This document shows, one piece after another, positions 33,790-43,440 of a stretch of DNA of 64,000 bases. The stretch is from JANXLS01 sp035308565 (GTDB lineage: Bacteria; Planctomycetota; SZUA-567; H5-PLA8), in NCBI GenBank assembly GCA_035308565.1, contig DATGGK010000182.1, forward strand, positions 7,371-71,370. Reading direction: 5' to 3'. Made by a program: the position numbers and the translations under genes. A model generated the notes under the pieces. It did not search any database. It saw only the letters and a program-made list of their open reading frames with translations, and had not been told where the DNA came from. Position 1 is the first letter of the stretch. The number at the start of each line of letters is the position of its first letter.

Positions 33790-35976
33790 CTATGGCAACA
33801 ATCCGGCATCGTTCAACGGCCGCCGGATCGCCTCCTCCACGCCCAGAATCGTCAGCGGCGTCTGCGCTTCGATCTGCAATTCGGTCCCCGCCTGCGTGAC
33901 TTTGATGTGCATCGGAACGCCTTTGAGCAGCCCCGCAATCACCGCGAAATCCGGCCAGATGATCTGCGGCGTCTGCCACTGCAACTGCGCCATCTTGTAC
34001 GGCATCTCCATGTACTGCCGCGATTCCGCAAACACATTCAGCAGCGCGTTTGGATCGAAACCGTTGGCCAGATAATCCTGAAACACTTTGCGCGCTGCAA
34101 TCCGCGCGTTCGGGTTCTGATTCAGCGCCGCGTCCGCCGCCAACTGCGCAATGTCCTTCGACGACGCGTACGCAAAATAATTGTTCTTCATCCAAAACCC
34201 GCCGCTGTTTTCGTCGTCCGGGTCTTCCGCGTAATAATCGCCGCCGTTCATGAGCTGCTTTTTAAATCGCGGCTCCAATCCCACGTTCGCTTTTTCAAGC
34301 GCCGTTGAAACCACCGTTGGATCTTTCAAGTTCATCGCGAACAACACCGCTTGCGGAATGTGATCCGGATCGGCGGGCGGATTGGCGGGCGGAGGCACTT
34401 GCAATTTCGCGAGATCAATCCGCTCCGGAAAAAACGCCACCGCCATCGGCCCGTCGGATTGTTCGAAGAGCAGTTCCGGCGTCAACCCCGCCTTCGCCAG
34501 CCGCTCGATATGCGGCATGCTTTTCTCCGGCTCCGCCGGCTGCCCGTTTTTCTTGTCGCCAGGCTTGTCTCCTTTATCTTTCATCGCTGCGGGGTCTTTA
34601 GGCTTGGTCAAGTCGCCGCCGCCCAAATCCAACGCCTGCTTCGCGCGCGTTTCTCCCTGCGCGGGAGGCTTCGGCGGCACGACGGCCGCATTGGGTTTCA
34701 GCGGCTGAGCGTTCAAATTCGGATCCACATGCAGCGGCAAACCGTACAGCGCATCGATCGAACGGAGCGCCGCCGCCAGCTCCGCCGAATGCTTCGCCAC
34801 ATCCCCGTTGAACGTCCCCACCAGCGCCGCTTGAAACGGAACCAAATCCAGCGCCTGCGGTTGATTCGCCGCGGCCGGTTTGAGCGCCATGCGCTGCAAC
34901 ACCGCCAGCAGCCCCTTGTTCTTCGCCCCTTTCAACGACAGCCGCGTGAACTCCTCCACGCCCTGCTCGTTCAATGTCAGCGCCGATTCGTAAAAGCTGC
35001 CTTCACCAAATCCAAACGTATCCATCATTCCGGCTTGCTCGTCGTCGATGATCTGATTAGCCTCGGCCAATTTCGCCAGGCCATCGCCGGACAGCCGCAC
35101 ATACAAATCCGCGTTCGGCCGCGCCTGCTTCAATTTCGCCAGCACCGTCGAAAGCGGCTTCGGCGGCGGCGTGATCAAATTGTCGAGAAAACTTTCCATG
35201 CCCTTGGTCGTGAGCGCGTGAATCAAACGCCCTTGCCCGAAGACCGTGCTCGCGCCGACCTGCTCTTCAATTTGGAATTTCTTGTACTGCCGTTTCGTCT
35301 TGACCGGATCGTTCATCCCCTCGAACATCGCGCGCACCTGCGCTTCGACTCCCGCGGGATTCTTCGATTCCAGCACGTAAAGCAGCGGCGGATCGATCTC
35401 GTGCGCCTCGATCGTGTCGGGACTCGCCAGCGCAAACATCGCTTTGCCGCTGGCCAATTTCGGCAGCGCGTTGATCGCGTCGAAGACTTTCAATTCCGTG
35501 TCGATCAGCGACGCGCGGTACGCCGTGATCAGCGCCTGCATCGACTTCGTCGGCCACAATTTTCCCAGCGGCGTGGCTTTCATCCGCTCGACGGTCCGTT
35601 CCGCATCGGCAAATTCCAGAAACAGCACCGTGTCCGCCGGCAGCACGTCCGCATACGATTTAATTTGAATCGCCGCATCCGCCAGCCGCGCGCTAAGGCG
35701 TTTCGCCCGCGCCGCGATCTCAGGATTCGCCGACACTTCCGCCTCCCGAAGCTGTGCCGCCGCTGCATTCCCGATTTGCAGCAGCGCCTTCTCCGCGTCT
35801 TCCCGCGCAACCGTGTCAGCCGCGCCAAGCTGCTCGATCAGCGCCTTAATTTTCGGATCGGCGCCCTTCGGCACATCCACAACTTCGCCCGGCTGTTCCG
35901 CGCGCGCGGTGATCGCGCTCAGCAGCAGCACAACGCCCAGGCAGCGCAGCCAAAAAGTCACTCGAGAAGCGTCCAT
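33790..35976 (-). CDS. Large exported protein of unknown function
   Basis: A 728-residue protein with a signal peptide (residues 1-27). After a short HEAT-like helical start (KIKALIEQLGAADTVAREDAEKALLQIG), the body reads like DUF3352-type proteins: SYADVLPADTVLFLEFADAERTVERMKATPLGKLW, with later SPDTIEAHEIDPPLLYVLE. A Pro/Lys-rich linker (about residues 430-500) precedes a last domain containing PMAVAFFPERIDLAKL. AAAGGAG before ATG 35976 on the minus strand decides the start. A long open frame on the opposite strand has very Arg-rich, meaningless sequence and was rejected. Function unknown. Confidence 0.7.
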   Translation of the reverse strand: MDASRVTFWLRCLGVVLLLSAITARAEQPGEVVDVPKGADPKIKALIEQLGAADTVAREDAEKALLQIGNAAAAQLREAEVSANPEIAARAKRLSARLADAAIQIKSYADVLPADTVLFLEFADAERTVERMKATPLGKLWPTKSMQALITAYRASLIDTELKVFDAINALPKLASGKAMFALASPDTIEAHEIDPPLLYVLESKNPAGVEAQVRAMFEGMNDPVKTKRQYKKFQIEEQVGASTVFGQGRLIHALTTKGMESFLDNLITPPPKPLSTVLAKLKQARPNADLYVRLSGDGLAKLAEANQIIDDEQAGMMDTFGFGEGSFYESALTLNEQGVEEFTRLSLKGAKNKGLLAVLQRMALKPAAANQPQALDLVPFQAALVGTFNGDVAKHSAELAAALRSIDALYGLPLHVDPNLNAQPLKPNAAVVPPKPPAQGETRAKQALDLGGGDLTKPKDPAAMKDKGDKPGDKKNGQPAEPEKSMPHIERLAKAGLTPELLFEQSDGPMAVAFFPERIDLAKLQVPPPANPPADPDHIPQAVLFAMNLKDPTVVSTALEKANVGLEPRFKKQLMNGGDYYAEDPDDENSGGFWMKNNYFAYASSKDIAQLAADAALNQNPNARIAARKVFQDYLANGFDPNALLNVFAESRQYMEMPYKMAQLQWQTPQIIWPDFAVIAGLLKGVPMHIKVTQAGTELQIEAQTPLTILGVEEAIRRPLNDAGLLP

Positions 35977-36073
35977 AGCCACAGCTCCTTTTAGACACTC
36001 AACGCCAAACCGCATTATACACGGACGCGCGCCGCATTCGATCCTTTAAGGCTAAACAGTCGAGTGGCGATAA

Positions 36074-36150
36074 AGTGCTGAGTGCTGAGTGCTGAGTGCT
36101 GAGTCCTGAGTGCTGAGTCCTGAGTCAGTCCTAAGTCCAGACACTTGAGT
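36074..36150. repeat. Array of 7-bp repeats (GTGCTGA/GTCCTGA)
   Basis: About seven uninterrupted heptamers GTGCTGA and GTCCTGA at 36074-36125, then a worn stretch (CAGTCCTAAGTCC...ACTTGAGT) to 36150. Same family as the arrays at 10746, 43345 and 58174. It lies in the promoter region of the minus-strand gene that starts at 35976. Confidence 0.85.
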
Positions 36151-36194
36151 AAAAGCGAGGCGGCAAAAAGTTTGGTTGGGTGGCCCACCCCGTT

Positions 36195-36239
36195 ACTCTC
36201 CACTCTCCGCTCCCTACTCTCCACTCTCCACTCTCGACT
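36195..36239. repeat. Array of 7-bp repeats (CTCTCCA type)
   Basis: Six units CTCTCCA, CTCTCCG, CTCCCTA, CTCTCCA, CTCTCCA, CTCTCGA run up to the stop codon of the permease gene, directly after it in the minus-strand direction. A second heptamer family only 45 bases from the first. Confidence 0.8.
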
Positions 36240-37829
36240 TCAATGCCCCTCCCCTTCCACCGTCACCCACTCCGCCGCAAAAAACACCGCCGCCATGATC
36301 GCATACCCAATTGCCCACTCGTAAGCTGGCTTAAGCTGGATCGCCGTGTCGCCATGCGCGAACACATACGAATGCATCAGCCCCGTTAAACTCAAGCCCG
36401 CCGCCGCCGCGCACCACGCCGCCGCCGCGCGGAATTTGCGCTCGATCACCGCCACCGTCGCCGCCGACAGAATCATCGCCGTAAAAATAAATCCTGTCTC
36501 CAGCGCGAAGGCGCCGTTGAGCCAAATGTGCTCCTTCGTTTGAAACGCATCGATGGTTTTGGCCAGAAAATTCGGATCGTTGGAAAAACTGTAGCCCGCG
36601 ACACGCAAGCTCGCTTTGATCATCAGCGCGCCCCACGCCGCGATACCCGGCAGCAGCCCAATCACCACCGCGGGCGCGTGCTCTCGCGGCACCGCCTGAA
36701 ACGCCTGCGCCGCGATCACAATCCCGATCCACAGCACGATCGCCATGCCCGCATCGATCGGCACGACGTTCGCCAGAAAAGCCAGCGCACCCGTCAGACA
36801 GACGATGGTGATCACGACGCCGTTAAGCACCGAATAGCCCGCGCGCGCGCCCATCGCTTTCCAGCCCGGATGTCCGATGTAAATCGTGGTCGGAAAGCAC
36901 GAGCCGAACAGCGCCGCCGCAATCGACCCGCAGCCGTTGACGATCAGCGACGGGCGCGTCTGATACAAATCGCCCGCCGCTTCCGCCGACTCGATGTTCT
37001 GCAGCGACCCGATCAGATTGAACAAGCCCATCGGCACGATCACCGAAATGTACCGCGCCCAATAACCCGGTTGAAACGACGCAATAAAATCGCCGATGAC
37101 AGGCACCGGCGGATAAAATGCCTTCTCGGCTTGCTGCGCTTCGGCCGGATGAATTCCGGTCAGCTTGGCCAGAATCACGCCGACGATCACCGCTACCAGC
37201 CCGCTCGGCAATCCGCCTTTGAAGCGCACGCGGCCAAAATACGCCAGCAGAATAATCCCCAGCGTCGCCAGCCCGACGATCGGATGCGCATACGTTTGAA
37301 ATACAAACGACAGTGAAATAAATGGAATCGCAATCCCCGCGAGTGTCGAAAGCAGCGCCGCGCGCGGCGTGCTTTTGCGAATGCGCTCCGCAAAAAAAGC
37401 TCCGGCAAATTCAATCGCGCCCGAACCGAAACACGCCGCCAATCCCGCGCGCCACGCCGCCAGCGATGCGTCGTCCGGCGTTGCGCCCGCGTCAAGCGCG
37501 ATGCCGCGTGCCGGCAGCATCACCAAAAACACGTGCGCGAAAAGCGACACGGTATTGATGCCATAAGGCAGCGCACAAATATCCTTGCGCCCCGTCTGCT
37601 CGCTTAGTTTGCGCGCCTGCCACGCATAGAACAAATTTCCAAGCAGAATCGACACCGCCGCGCCCGGCAGCACGCGCCCATAAAGCAGCGCATCGTTGAA
37701 ATGCAGCACTTCCTTGCACAATTCGCGGATCAGCAGCAACTGCACAAAATTGTCCAGCGCCAGCCCAAAAAAGCCGTCAATGTCCCCGCGCACAAACCAC
37801 GGCATCGGCGCGCTCTTCCCGTTGCTCAT
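36240..37829 (-). CDS. NCS2/AGZA-type permease (xanthine/uracil family)
   Basis: A 529-residue membrane protein with about twelve to fourteen hydrophobic segments. The start (WFVRGDIDGFFGLALDNFVQLLLI) and the ALPYGINTVSLFAHVF and GSCFPTTIYIGHPGWKAMGARAGYS motifs match the xanthine/uracil/vitamin C permease superfamily, AGZA-like branch. It is longer than the usual 430-470 residues. Substrate is not certain; nucleobases are the family's usual cargo. GGAG lies before the ATG on the minus strand. It is isolated from other purine genes. Confidence 0.78.
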   Translation of the reverse strand: MSNGKSAPMPWFVRGDIDGFFGLALDNFVQLLLIRELCKEVLHFNDALLYGRVLPGAAVSILLGNLFYAWQARKLSEQTGRKDICALPYGINTVSLFAHVFLVMLPARGIALDAGATPDDASLAAWRAGLAACFGSGAIEFAGAFFAERIRKSTPRAALLSTLAGIAIPFISLSFVFQTYAHPIVGLATLGIILLAYFGRVRFKGGLPSGLVAVIVGVILAKLTGIHPAEAQQAEKAFYPPVPVIGDFIASFQPGYWARYISVIVPMGLFNLIGSLQNIESAEAAGDLYQTRPSLIVNGCGSIAAALFGSCFPTTIYIGHPGWKAMGARAGYSVLNGVVITIVCLTGALAFLANVVPIDAGMAIVLWIGIVIAAQAFQAVPREHAPAVVIGLLPGIAAWGALMIKASLRVAGYSFSNDPNFLAKTIDAFQTKEHIWLNGAFALETGFIFTAMILSAATVAVIERKFRAAAAWCAAAAGLSLTGLMHSYVFAHGDTAIQLKPAYEWAIGYAIMAAVFFAAEWVTVEGEGH

Positions 37830-37934
37830 TTCACACTCCGCGAATCGTTTGGAATTATCGCATGATACTCACCCCCTTCGATTTTTCGCGCAAGTTTTCC
37901 GCACCGTTCACGTATCACCTCATGAGGGAATTCG

Positions 37935-38951
37935 ATGCCCCCGCCCCGTCCAAAATTTCCGCGCATCGCCGCCGTCATGCTCGCCGCACTGGCCTGCCGC
38001 GCGGCATCGTGCGCCACGCCCGCTCCGCCCGACACCCCCGAAGAAATCGAAATCAAACAAAACGCGTACGCCACGGTCAGCGCCGAAGAAGAAAAAGCAT
38101 TCACGCGCAAGCAAGCGCCCAAACTCGGCGAATGGCTCTACACGTATCACGAGAAGCCGCAGTCTTTCGACGAGTACCGCATCAAATGGCACGTGCGCCC
38201 CACGACAGAACGCCGCACCATCGTGCTCCAGCCGCTCGGCGAAATGAACGACGAACAGAAAAAGCTCCTCGACGAGATGCGCGAATACGCCGAGATTTTT
38301 TTTCAGCTTCCCGCGCGCATCGAAAAACCGCTCGAACTGAAACTCGACGATTCCTCGAAGCAGCTTACGCGCAAAGTCCCGCTCGGCCGCCGCCTGCCCG
38401 GCTACGAATTGCAATACTGCGCCGAGCGCATCCTCGATTCGCTGCTGATGCAGCGCGTCCCCAAAGACGCCGTCGTCTATCTCGGCATCACCATGCAGGA
38501 CTTGTACGCCGACGATCTCAATTACGTCTTCGGCCTGGGCGACGTGCGCGCGCGCGTGGGCGTCTACAGCTTCGTGCGCTACTTCCCCGAATTCTGGAAC
38601 CAGCCGCGCCAGCCCGGCGCCGAACGCACCGCGCTGCTGCGCGCCTGCAAAGTCCTCAACCACGAAACGGGCCACATGTTCGGCCTGCTGCATTGCATCT
38701 TCTACGATTGCTCGATGAACGGCTCGATGAGCCTTCAGGAAATCGACTCCGCACCCGTCCATTTCTGCCCAATCTGCCAGCGAAAATTGCAATGGAATAT
38801 CGGCTTTGACACAGAAAAGCAGCTCAAAGAACTGCAAGCCTTCTATGCGAAACACAATTTGAAAGACGAAGCCGCCTTCACGGCCGCCCGCCTTGACCTT
38901 TGGCGCAAAACCGAAGCCCTCGAAAAAAAGAAGCGCATCCTGGACGAATAG
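37935..38951 (+). CDS. amzA: Archaemetzincin family zinc metalloprotease
   Basis: A 338-residue protein with a putative signal peptide (about residues 1-30, ARRAASC region). The active site NHETGHMFGLLHC begins at residue 242, followed by IFYDCSM and CPIC: HExxHxxGxxxC, then Cx4CxM, then CxxC. This is the archaemetzincin signature, with zinc held by the three His and a second structural zinc on the four Cys. The spacing between CxM and CxxC is 16 residues by my count against the 17 usually quoted. The N-terminal 150 residues are longer than in archaeal forms (about 180 residues in total). Confidence 0.88.
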   Translation: MPPPRPKFPRIAAVMLAALACRAASCATPAPPDTPEEIEIKQNAYATVSAEEEKAFTRKQAPKLGEWLYTYHEKPQSFDEYRIKWHVRPTTERRTIVLQPLGEMNDEQKKLLDEMREYAEIFFQLPARIEKPLELKLDDSSKQLTRKVPLGRRLPGYELQYCAERILDSLLMQRVPKDAVVYLGITMQDLYADDLNYVFGLGDVRARVGVYSFVRYFPEFWNQPRQPGAERTALLRACKVLNHETGHMFGLLHCIFYDCSMNGSMSLQEIDSAPVHFCPICQRKLQWNIGFDTEKQLKELQAFYAKHNLKDEAAFTAARLDLWRKTEALEKKKRILDE

Positions 38952-38953
38952 TC

Positions 38954-39024
38954 GGAGCGGCGGCACTCTTGCCGCCGTTCATTCGTGGCGATGCAACCAA
39001 GGGCGGTAGGAGTGCCGCCCCTCC
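38954..39024. repeat. REPIN-like element (two inverted palindromes)
   Basis: Left end GGAGCGGCGGCACTC continues into TTGCCGCC (stem GGCGGCA/TGCCGCC). Right end GGGCGG...CCGCCC is a second hairpin, and GGAGTGCCGCCCCTCC is the inverse of the left end with a few changes. Two REP palindromes facing each other over 71 bp is the REPIN layout. The same left end occurs inside oleC at 58778. Confidence 0.8.
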
Positions 39025-39060
39025 TTTGTCACGCGCCGCCCCCCGTGGTAAAACCCGCTC

Positions 39061-40767
39061 ATGCCCCTTCGAAAATCCGTAATGGCGCTGCTGCTGGCCG
39101 TGCCGGTTTTCCTCTACATCGTCTACCCGCTGGGCGCGCTGCTGAGCGACAGCGTCACGCTGCCCGTCGCCGATTTCCGCGCGGACAAAATGGGCTGGCA
39201 CCCCGCGCACCAGCCGTTCGCCGCCGGTCTGCGCTGCGCCTTCGTCGAATCGAAAACGCGCGACGCGATCTGGGGCACGCTGAAGCTCTCTATATTAAGC
39301 GTGCTCAGCGCCGGCGCGTGGGGCTTGGGCCTCGCGCTGCTCTGGACGCGCCGCGAATTTCCCGGCCGCAAATTCTTCGCGGCGCTCGGCTACTCTCCGG
39401 TACTGATGCCGCCCATAGTCGGCACGCTCGCCTTCTACGCGCTTGCCGGCGAAACCGGCGCGCTCTTCCGCGCGCTTCCCTTTTTGCGCGAATGGCTCAC
39501 GCCCTTCCTGCGCGTGCTTATCGTTCACACCTATTCCTTCGGCTGCTTCACCTTCGCCTTCGTTGCCGCCGCGCTTGAAACCGCCGACTCCTCGCGCGAA
39601 GAAGCCGCGCGCAGCCTCGGCGCAAATCGCTTGCGAACATTCTTCGCCGCGACCTGGCCCGTGATCCGCGCGCCAATGCTTGCCGCCGCGCTGCTCACGT
39701 TCATGTCTTCCGCGGCGAGTTTCAGCGCGCCATACATGCTCGACAATTCATCGCGCTACCTCACCGTCGAAATCTACAATGAAAATCGCGACCTCGCCAT
39801 GCAGCGCAGCCTCAGCGTGCTTCTGGCCGCGCTCTCCGTGTCGATGCTGCCCATTTTTCTCTACGTATCCAAACGCAGCAACGCGCCCGCTGGCGCCGAG
39901 TGGGGCGTCAAAGGCGCCGCGCGCCGCGGACTGCCGCCCGCACGCGGTACGCACGCGCGCGCGCTTCAAGCGCTCTCGCTGATCGCCGCCGTGCCGCTGC
40001 TGCTCCCTCCATTAATGGTGGTCGGCGGGATGTGGACCGCGCCCAACCCCGGCGAACAAACCGGCGTCACTGCCGCCTTTCGCAATTTGACCGGCGAAGA
40101 TTGGAATTCGCTCGCGCGCAGCCTCTCCTATGGCGCGGTCACGGCGCTGATCTGCATGAGCGCCGCCGCGCTGATCGCGCTGGCGCTCAAACGCGCGTCC
40201 GTACTGGCCGCATTCCCCGTCGAATTTGGTGTGATGCTCGCGATGGCCCTCCCCGGCAGTTCGATCGCCATCGCCCTCCTCAGCGCCTTCAACGATACCT
40301 CCGCGCTGGCCTTCGGCGCCGCGCTCGGCGGCACGCGCGCGATTTTGATTCTCGCGTACGTCGTGCGCACGCTGCCGCTGGCCGTGCGCCCCGCGCGCGC
40401 GGCGTTCGACGCGCTCGGCAACGACTTGGACGACGCCGCCAATAATCTCGGCGCAAAACGCGCACGCACTTTTTTCAGCGTGACATTGCCGCTGATATTT
40501 CCGTCGCTCCTTGCCGGCGGCCTGTTGTGCTTCATCACCGCCGCCGGTGAATTCGTCGCCTCCGCGCTGCTTTCCAGCGTCTTCACGCAGCCGGTTAGCG
40601 TGCGCATGAACGAACTTTGGCGCGGCGGCGGCTCCGCCACCTACGCGCTCGCGCTGAGCCTGATGGCCCTTTGCGGAATTTTAACGCTCGCGTCACGTGC
40701 GATCGTATCGCCGGCGTCCCGTGGTGCAGGCGTCTCGCCTGCACGGTCGCGCGAAGCGCAATTGTGA
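39061..40767 (+). CDS. ABC transporter permease, two fused membrane domains (FbpB/ThiP-like)
   Basis: A 568-residue protein with two copies of the binding-protein-dependent transport membrane domain, each with the EAA-like loop: EEAARSLGANRLRTFFAATWP and DDAANNLGAKRARTFFSVTLP. Two-domain permeases of this size serve iron(III), thiamine or phosphonate uptake. No substrate-binding protein or ATPase gene is next to it, so the substrate is unknown and the partners must be elsewhere. The last residues (PASRGAGVSPARSREAQL) are encoded by a dispersed palindromic repeat and are probably not part of the ancestral protein. Confidence 0.88.
   Translation: MPLRKSVMALLLAVPVFLYIVYPLGALLSDSVTLPVADFRADKMGWHPAHQPFAAGLRCAFVESKTRDAIWGTLKLSILSVLSAGAWGLGLALLWTRREFPGRKFFAALGYSPVLMPPIVGTLAFYALAGETGALFRALPFLREWLTPFLRVLIVHTYSFGCFTFAFVAAALETADSSREEAARSLGANRLRTFFAATWPVIRAPMLAAALLTFMSSAASFSAPYMLDNSSRYLTVEIYNENRDLAMQRSLSVLLAALSVSMLPIFLYVSKRSNAPAGAEWGVKGAARRGLPPARGTHARALQALSLIAAVPLLLPPLMVVGGMWTAPNPGEQTGVTAAFRNLTGEDWNSLARSLSYGAVTALICMSAAALIALALKRASVLAAFPVEFGVMLAMALPGSSIAIALLSAFNDTSALAFGAALGGTRAILILAYVVRTLPLAVRPARAAFDALGNDLDDAANNLGAKRARTFFSVTLPLIFPSLLAGGLLCFITAAGEFVASALLSSVFTQPVSVRMNELWRGGGSATYALALSLMALCGILTLASRAIVSPASRGAGVSPARSREAQL
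40724..40744. repeat. Palindrome of the GTGCAGGCG family at the 3' end of the ABC permease gene
   Basis: GTGCAGGCG-TCT-CGCCTGCAC, a perfect 9-bp stem, preceded by GGCGTCCCGTG. Same family as the element inside pyruvate carboxylase at 49986-50046. It encodes the C-terminal tail of the permease. Confidence 0.8.
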
Positions 40768-40846
40768 ATTGACTATTTTTTTCGCGGGACAAGCGTACAC
40801 TAGGCGCGTCATTAATACGATGCTTGCAAAACGTCGAGGACAAACC

Positions 40847-43333
40847 ATGCCGAGATTTTGCACGGAACACGTCCGCCGATTTTCGCTGATTGCGGTCTTC
40901 TTGCTCGTCGCCCTCCGCGCCGCCGAAGAACCGCCGTTCGAACACAGCGCTGAATTCATCCGCAACGAAGTGCGCATCGCCGCCACGGGCATCCGCGCGC
41001 TGGCCGTCGCCGCTCATCCAGACGACGAAGACGGCGCGACGCTGAGTTTCTTGCGGCGCGAAGGCTGCGAAACGCACATCTGTTTCTTCACGCGCGGCGA
41101 AGGCGGGCAGAACGAAGCCGGCCCCGAAGTCGGAGTCCAATTGGCCGCGCTGCGCACGCGCGAAATCGACGCCGCCTGCGCGATCCTCGGCGCGAAGCCC
41201 TGGTTTCTGAATTTGCCCGATTTCGGTTTTTCAAAATCCGTCGAAGAAACAATGCAAAAATGGAACCACGACGTTGCGCTCGAACGCATGGTCCGCATTA
41301 TTCGTCGCGTGCGCCCGCAGATTGTCATCACGAATCACGACCCCGACGGCACCGATCACGCCCACCATCGCGCCGCCGCAAAAATTCTCGTCGAAGCTTT
41401 CGACGCTGCCGCCGATTCGCAAAAATTCCCGCAGCAACTTAAAGACGAAGGCCTGAAACCTTGGGAGATTTCGCGCATTTACCTGCGCCATTTCACCGCG
41501 CAGGGCGCGACGATCACCGTGGATCTTTCGAAACGCGATGCGTTCAGCGGCCTCACGCCCTCCGAAGTCGGCGCATTCGCGCTCTCAAAACACGCCAGCC
41601 AGGGCATGCTGCGCGATTTGAAAGCCGGCGAACGCGAACTGCGCCATTTCTCGATTCTCAAATCGCGCGCCGACGACAGTTCCGTGAGCGCGCTGATCGA
41701 CAAGTCCATAAAAGATCAGAGCGCCGGCAACATGCCGCTATTGCTTTCTGGAATCGCCGAGACAATCACCGGCAACGATCTGCTCACTGGCAAAGTCGCC
41801 GAGCGCATCGCGTGGTTCATCTCCTCGCAGCCGGATTTGCCCGAAGACAAACGCACGCACCTGAATCGCGCGCTGGCCGAAGCGCTCGGCTTGAAATTAG
41901 AAGTCCGCGCCGAAGACGGCTATGTCACTGCCGGCGAGAAAGCCAAAATTTCGCTGCGTGTCGCCAACACCGGCGCAATGGCCGTGTGGCTCGGAAAATT
42001 CTCGTTCAAAGCCGAATCGCCCAAGTGGTCGCTCGTCGAATCAAAATCCGAAAAAACTTTGAACAGCGGCGACGCCGAAAACGCCGAGCTTGAAATCAGC
42101 GCCGCCGACGGCGCGCCGCTGAGTTGGCCGGTCGAGGAACATTTGTTTGCGCGCGAAGAATCGCGCACGCCGGTCACCGCCGTCGCTGAACTCTGGCTGC
42201 AGCTCGGCGACGGAAAAACAGCCACCTTCTATATGAATGCGCCGGTCCCGCTTGGACTCGCCGCTCCGTACACGTTTTCGCTCTCGCCCGATCCGCTTCT
42301 GATTTTCGGCGATCCGGACATGGCCGACAAAGACGCCGACGGCGTGCATTTCAAATTGCTGGCCACGTGCAACCGGCGCATCGCCGAACCCGTCCAATTA
42401 GCGGCGAGCTACGGAACGAAACCGAAACAGGACGATCCCGGCCGCGCGATTTCGCTGCGCTCGAAAGGCGATACGGAAGCGTGGAGTTTTAACACCACGC
42501 GCGAAATCGGCGCGCTCAACGCCGGCCTGCGCCTGCCCACGTTCATCTGGGACGCGCAGCAATATTACGCCGCGCCGACGCTCTCCGTGCAGCGCGTGCC
42601 GCTCGGAATTCCCTCGCATCTGCGCGTCGCGTTGATTAAAGGCACCGACGACCAGACACTTCTCGCGCTCAAGCGCATTGAAAACTGCGGCCTCGCCATG
42701 GGCGGCTTCGCCGTCGAAACACCGACGGATAACGACCTGCGGACGATGAACCTCAACCGCTATCAGGCCATTGTGCTCGACATCCGTTCCACGCAGCAGC
42801 GCCCCGAAATCCGCAAAATGAAAGACCGGCTCGCCGATTTCATGAACGACGGCGGCACGGTCGTGTGCTTGTATCAAAAAGATTTTGATTGGAATGCCGC
42901 CGGCCAGCCCGTGCGCGGCGCCGGATTTTTTCGCGGCGTGGGCGGCGGCGGTGAAATCGCGCCGTTTCCGATCGAACTCTCCTTCAACCGCATCACCGAT
43001 GAAAACGCGCCCGTGAAAATCTTGAAGCCCGACCACCCGCTGTTGCTAAAACCCTGCCGCATCTGGCCGAAGGATTTCGAAGGTTGGGTGCAGGAACGCG
43101 GCGCGTACTTCCCTCAAAAATGGGCGCCCGAGTACACGCCGCTGCTGTCGAGCAACGACCCGAACGAAGCGCCGCTTGACGGCGGCCTGCTCGTCGCCGA
43201 CGTCGGCCGCGGCGCATTCGTTTACACGAGCTATTTCTGGCACCACCAGCTCCGCGCCGGCGTCCCCGGCGCGTATCGAATGATGGTGAACATGGTCTGC
43301 TATTCGCGCATGAAACGCGAAGATAAGAAATGA
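40847..43333 (+). CDS. PIG-L/LmbE-family deacetylase with large C-terminal extension
   Basis: An 828-residue exported protein (signal peptide residues 1-27). The N-terminal 250 residues are a PIG-L/LmbE N-acetylhexosamine deacetylase-type domain with AHPDDE at 56-61 (zinc and catalytic Asp), and HDPDGTDHAHHRAA for the other zinc His and active-site region. A NEW3/Ig-like segment follows (about 370-480, AGEKAKISLRVANTGAMAVWL) and a C-terminal domain resembling glutamine amidotransferase-like folds (YQAIVLDIRSTQQRP, NDGGTVVCLYQ). GAGGA at 40836-40840 supports ATG 40847; upstream in-frame starts lack a signal peptide. Probably a cell-envelope sugar deacetylase; substrate unknown. Confidence 0.85.
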   Translation: MPRFCTEHVRRFSLIAVFLLVALRAAEEPPFEHSAEFIRNEVRIAATGIRALAVAAHPDDEDGATLSFLRREGCETHICFFTRGEGGQNEAGPEVGVQLAALRTREIDAACAILGAKPWFLNLPDFGFSKSVEETMQKWNHDVALERMVRIIRRVRPQIVITNHDPDGTDHAHHRAAAKILVEAFDAAADSQKFPQQLKDEGLKPWEISRIYLRHFTAQGATITVDLSKRDAFSGLTPSEVGAFALSKHASQGMLRDLKAGERELRHFSILKSRADDSSVSALIDKSIKDQSAGNMPLLLSGIAETITGNDLLTGKVAERIAWFISSQPDLPEDKRTHLNRALAEALGLKLEVRAEDGYVTAGEKAKISLRVANTGAMAVWLGKFSFKAESPKWSLVESKSEKTLNSGDAENAELEISAADGAPLSWPVEEHLFAREESRTPVTAVAELWLQLGDGKTATFYMNAPVPLGLAAPYTFSLSPDPLLIFGDPDMADKDADGVHFKLLATCNRRIAEPVQLAASYGTKPKQDDPGRAISLRSKGDTEAWSFNTTREIGALNAGLRLPTFIWDAQQYYAAPTLSVQRVPLGIPSHLRVALIKGTDDQTLLALKRIENCGLAMGGFAVETPTDNDLRTMNLNRYQAIVLDIRSTQQRPEIRKMKDRLADFMNDGGTVVCLYQKDFDWNAAGQPVRGAGFFRGVGGGGEIAPFPIELSFNRITDENAPVKILKPDHPLLLKPCRIWPKDFEGWVQERGAYFPQKWAPEYTPLLSSNDPNEAPLDGGLLVADVGRGAFVYTSYFWHHQLRAGVPGAYRMMVNMVCYSRMKREDKK

Positions 43334-43344
43334 TGAAAGGCTAA

Positions 43345-43435
43345 AGTGCTGAGTCCTGAGTCCTGAGTGCCGAGTAACGGCGGCCCGCGCTTCGCGCGTC
43401 TTCTACTCAGGACTCAGCACTCAGGACTCAGGACT
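43345..43435. repeat. Facing arrays of 7-bp repeats (GTGCTGA/GTCCTGA), 32-bp arms
   Basis: Left arm 43345-43376 and right arm 43404-43435 match as reverse complements at 28 of 32 positions. The 27-base loop holds a GC-rich self-complementary stretch (CGCGCTTCGCGCG), parallel to the loop hairpin in the array at 10746. It ends five bases before the ATG of the PAP2 gene. Confidence 0.88.
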
Positions 43436-43440
43436 ATCCA

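Noticed and set aside
34351..35994. 547-codon open frame on the plus strand opposite the exported protein at 33790-35976
   Set aside because: Very Arg-rich, without signal peptide, domain or ribosome binding site; it is the compositional shadow of the GC-rich minus-strand gene, which has a signal peptide and a good ribosome binding site.
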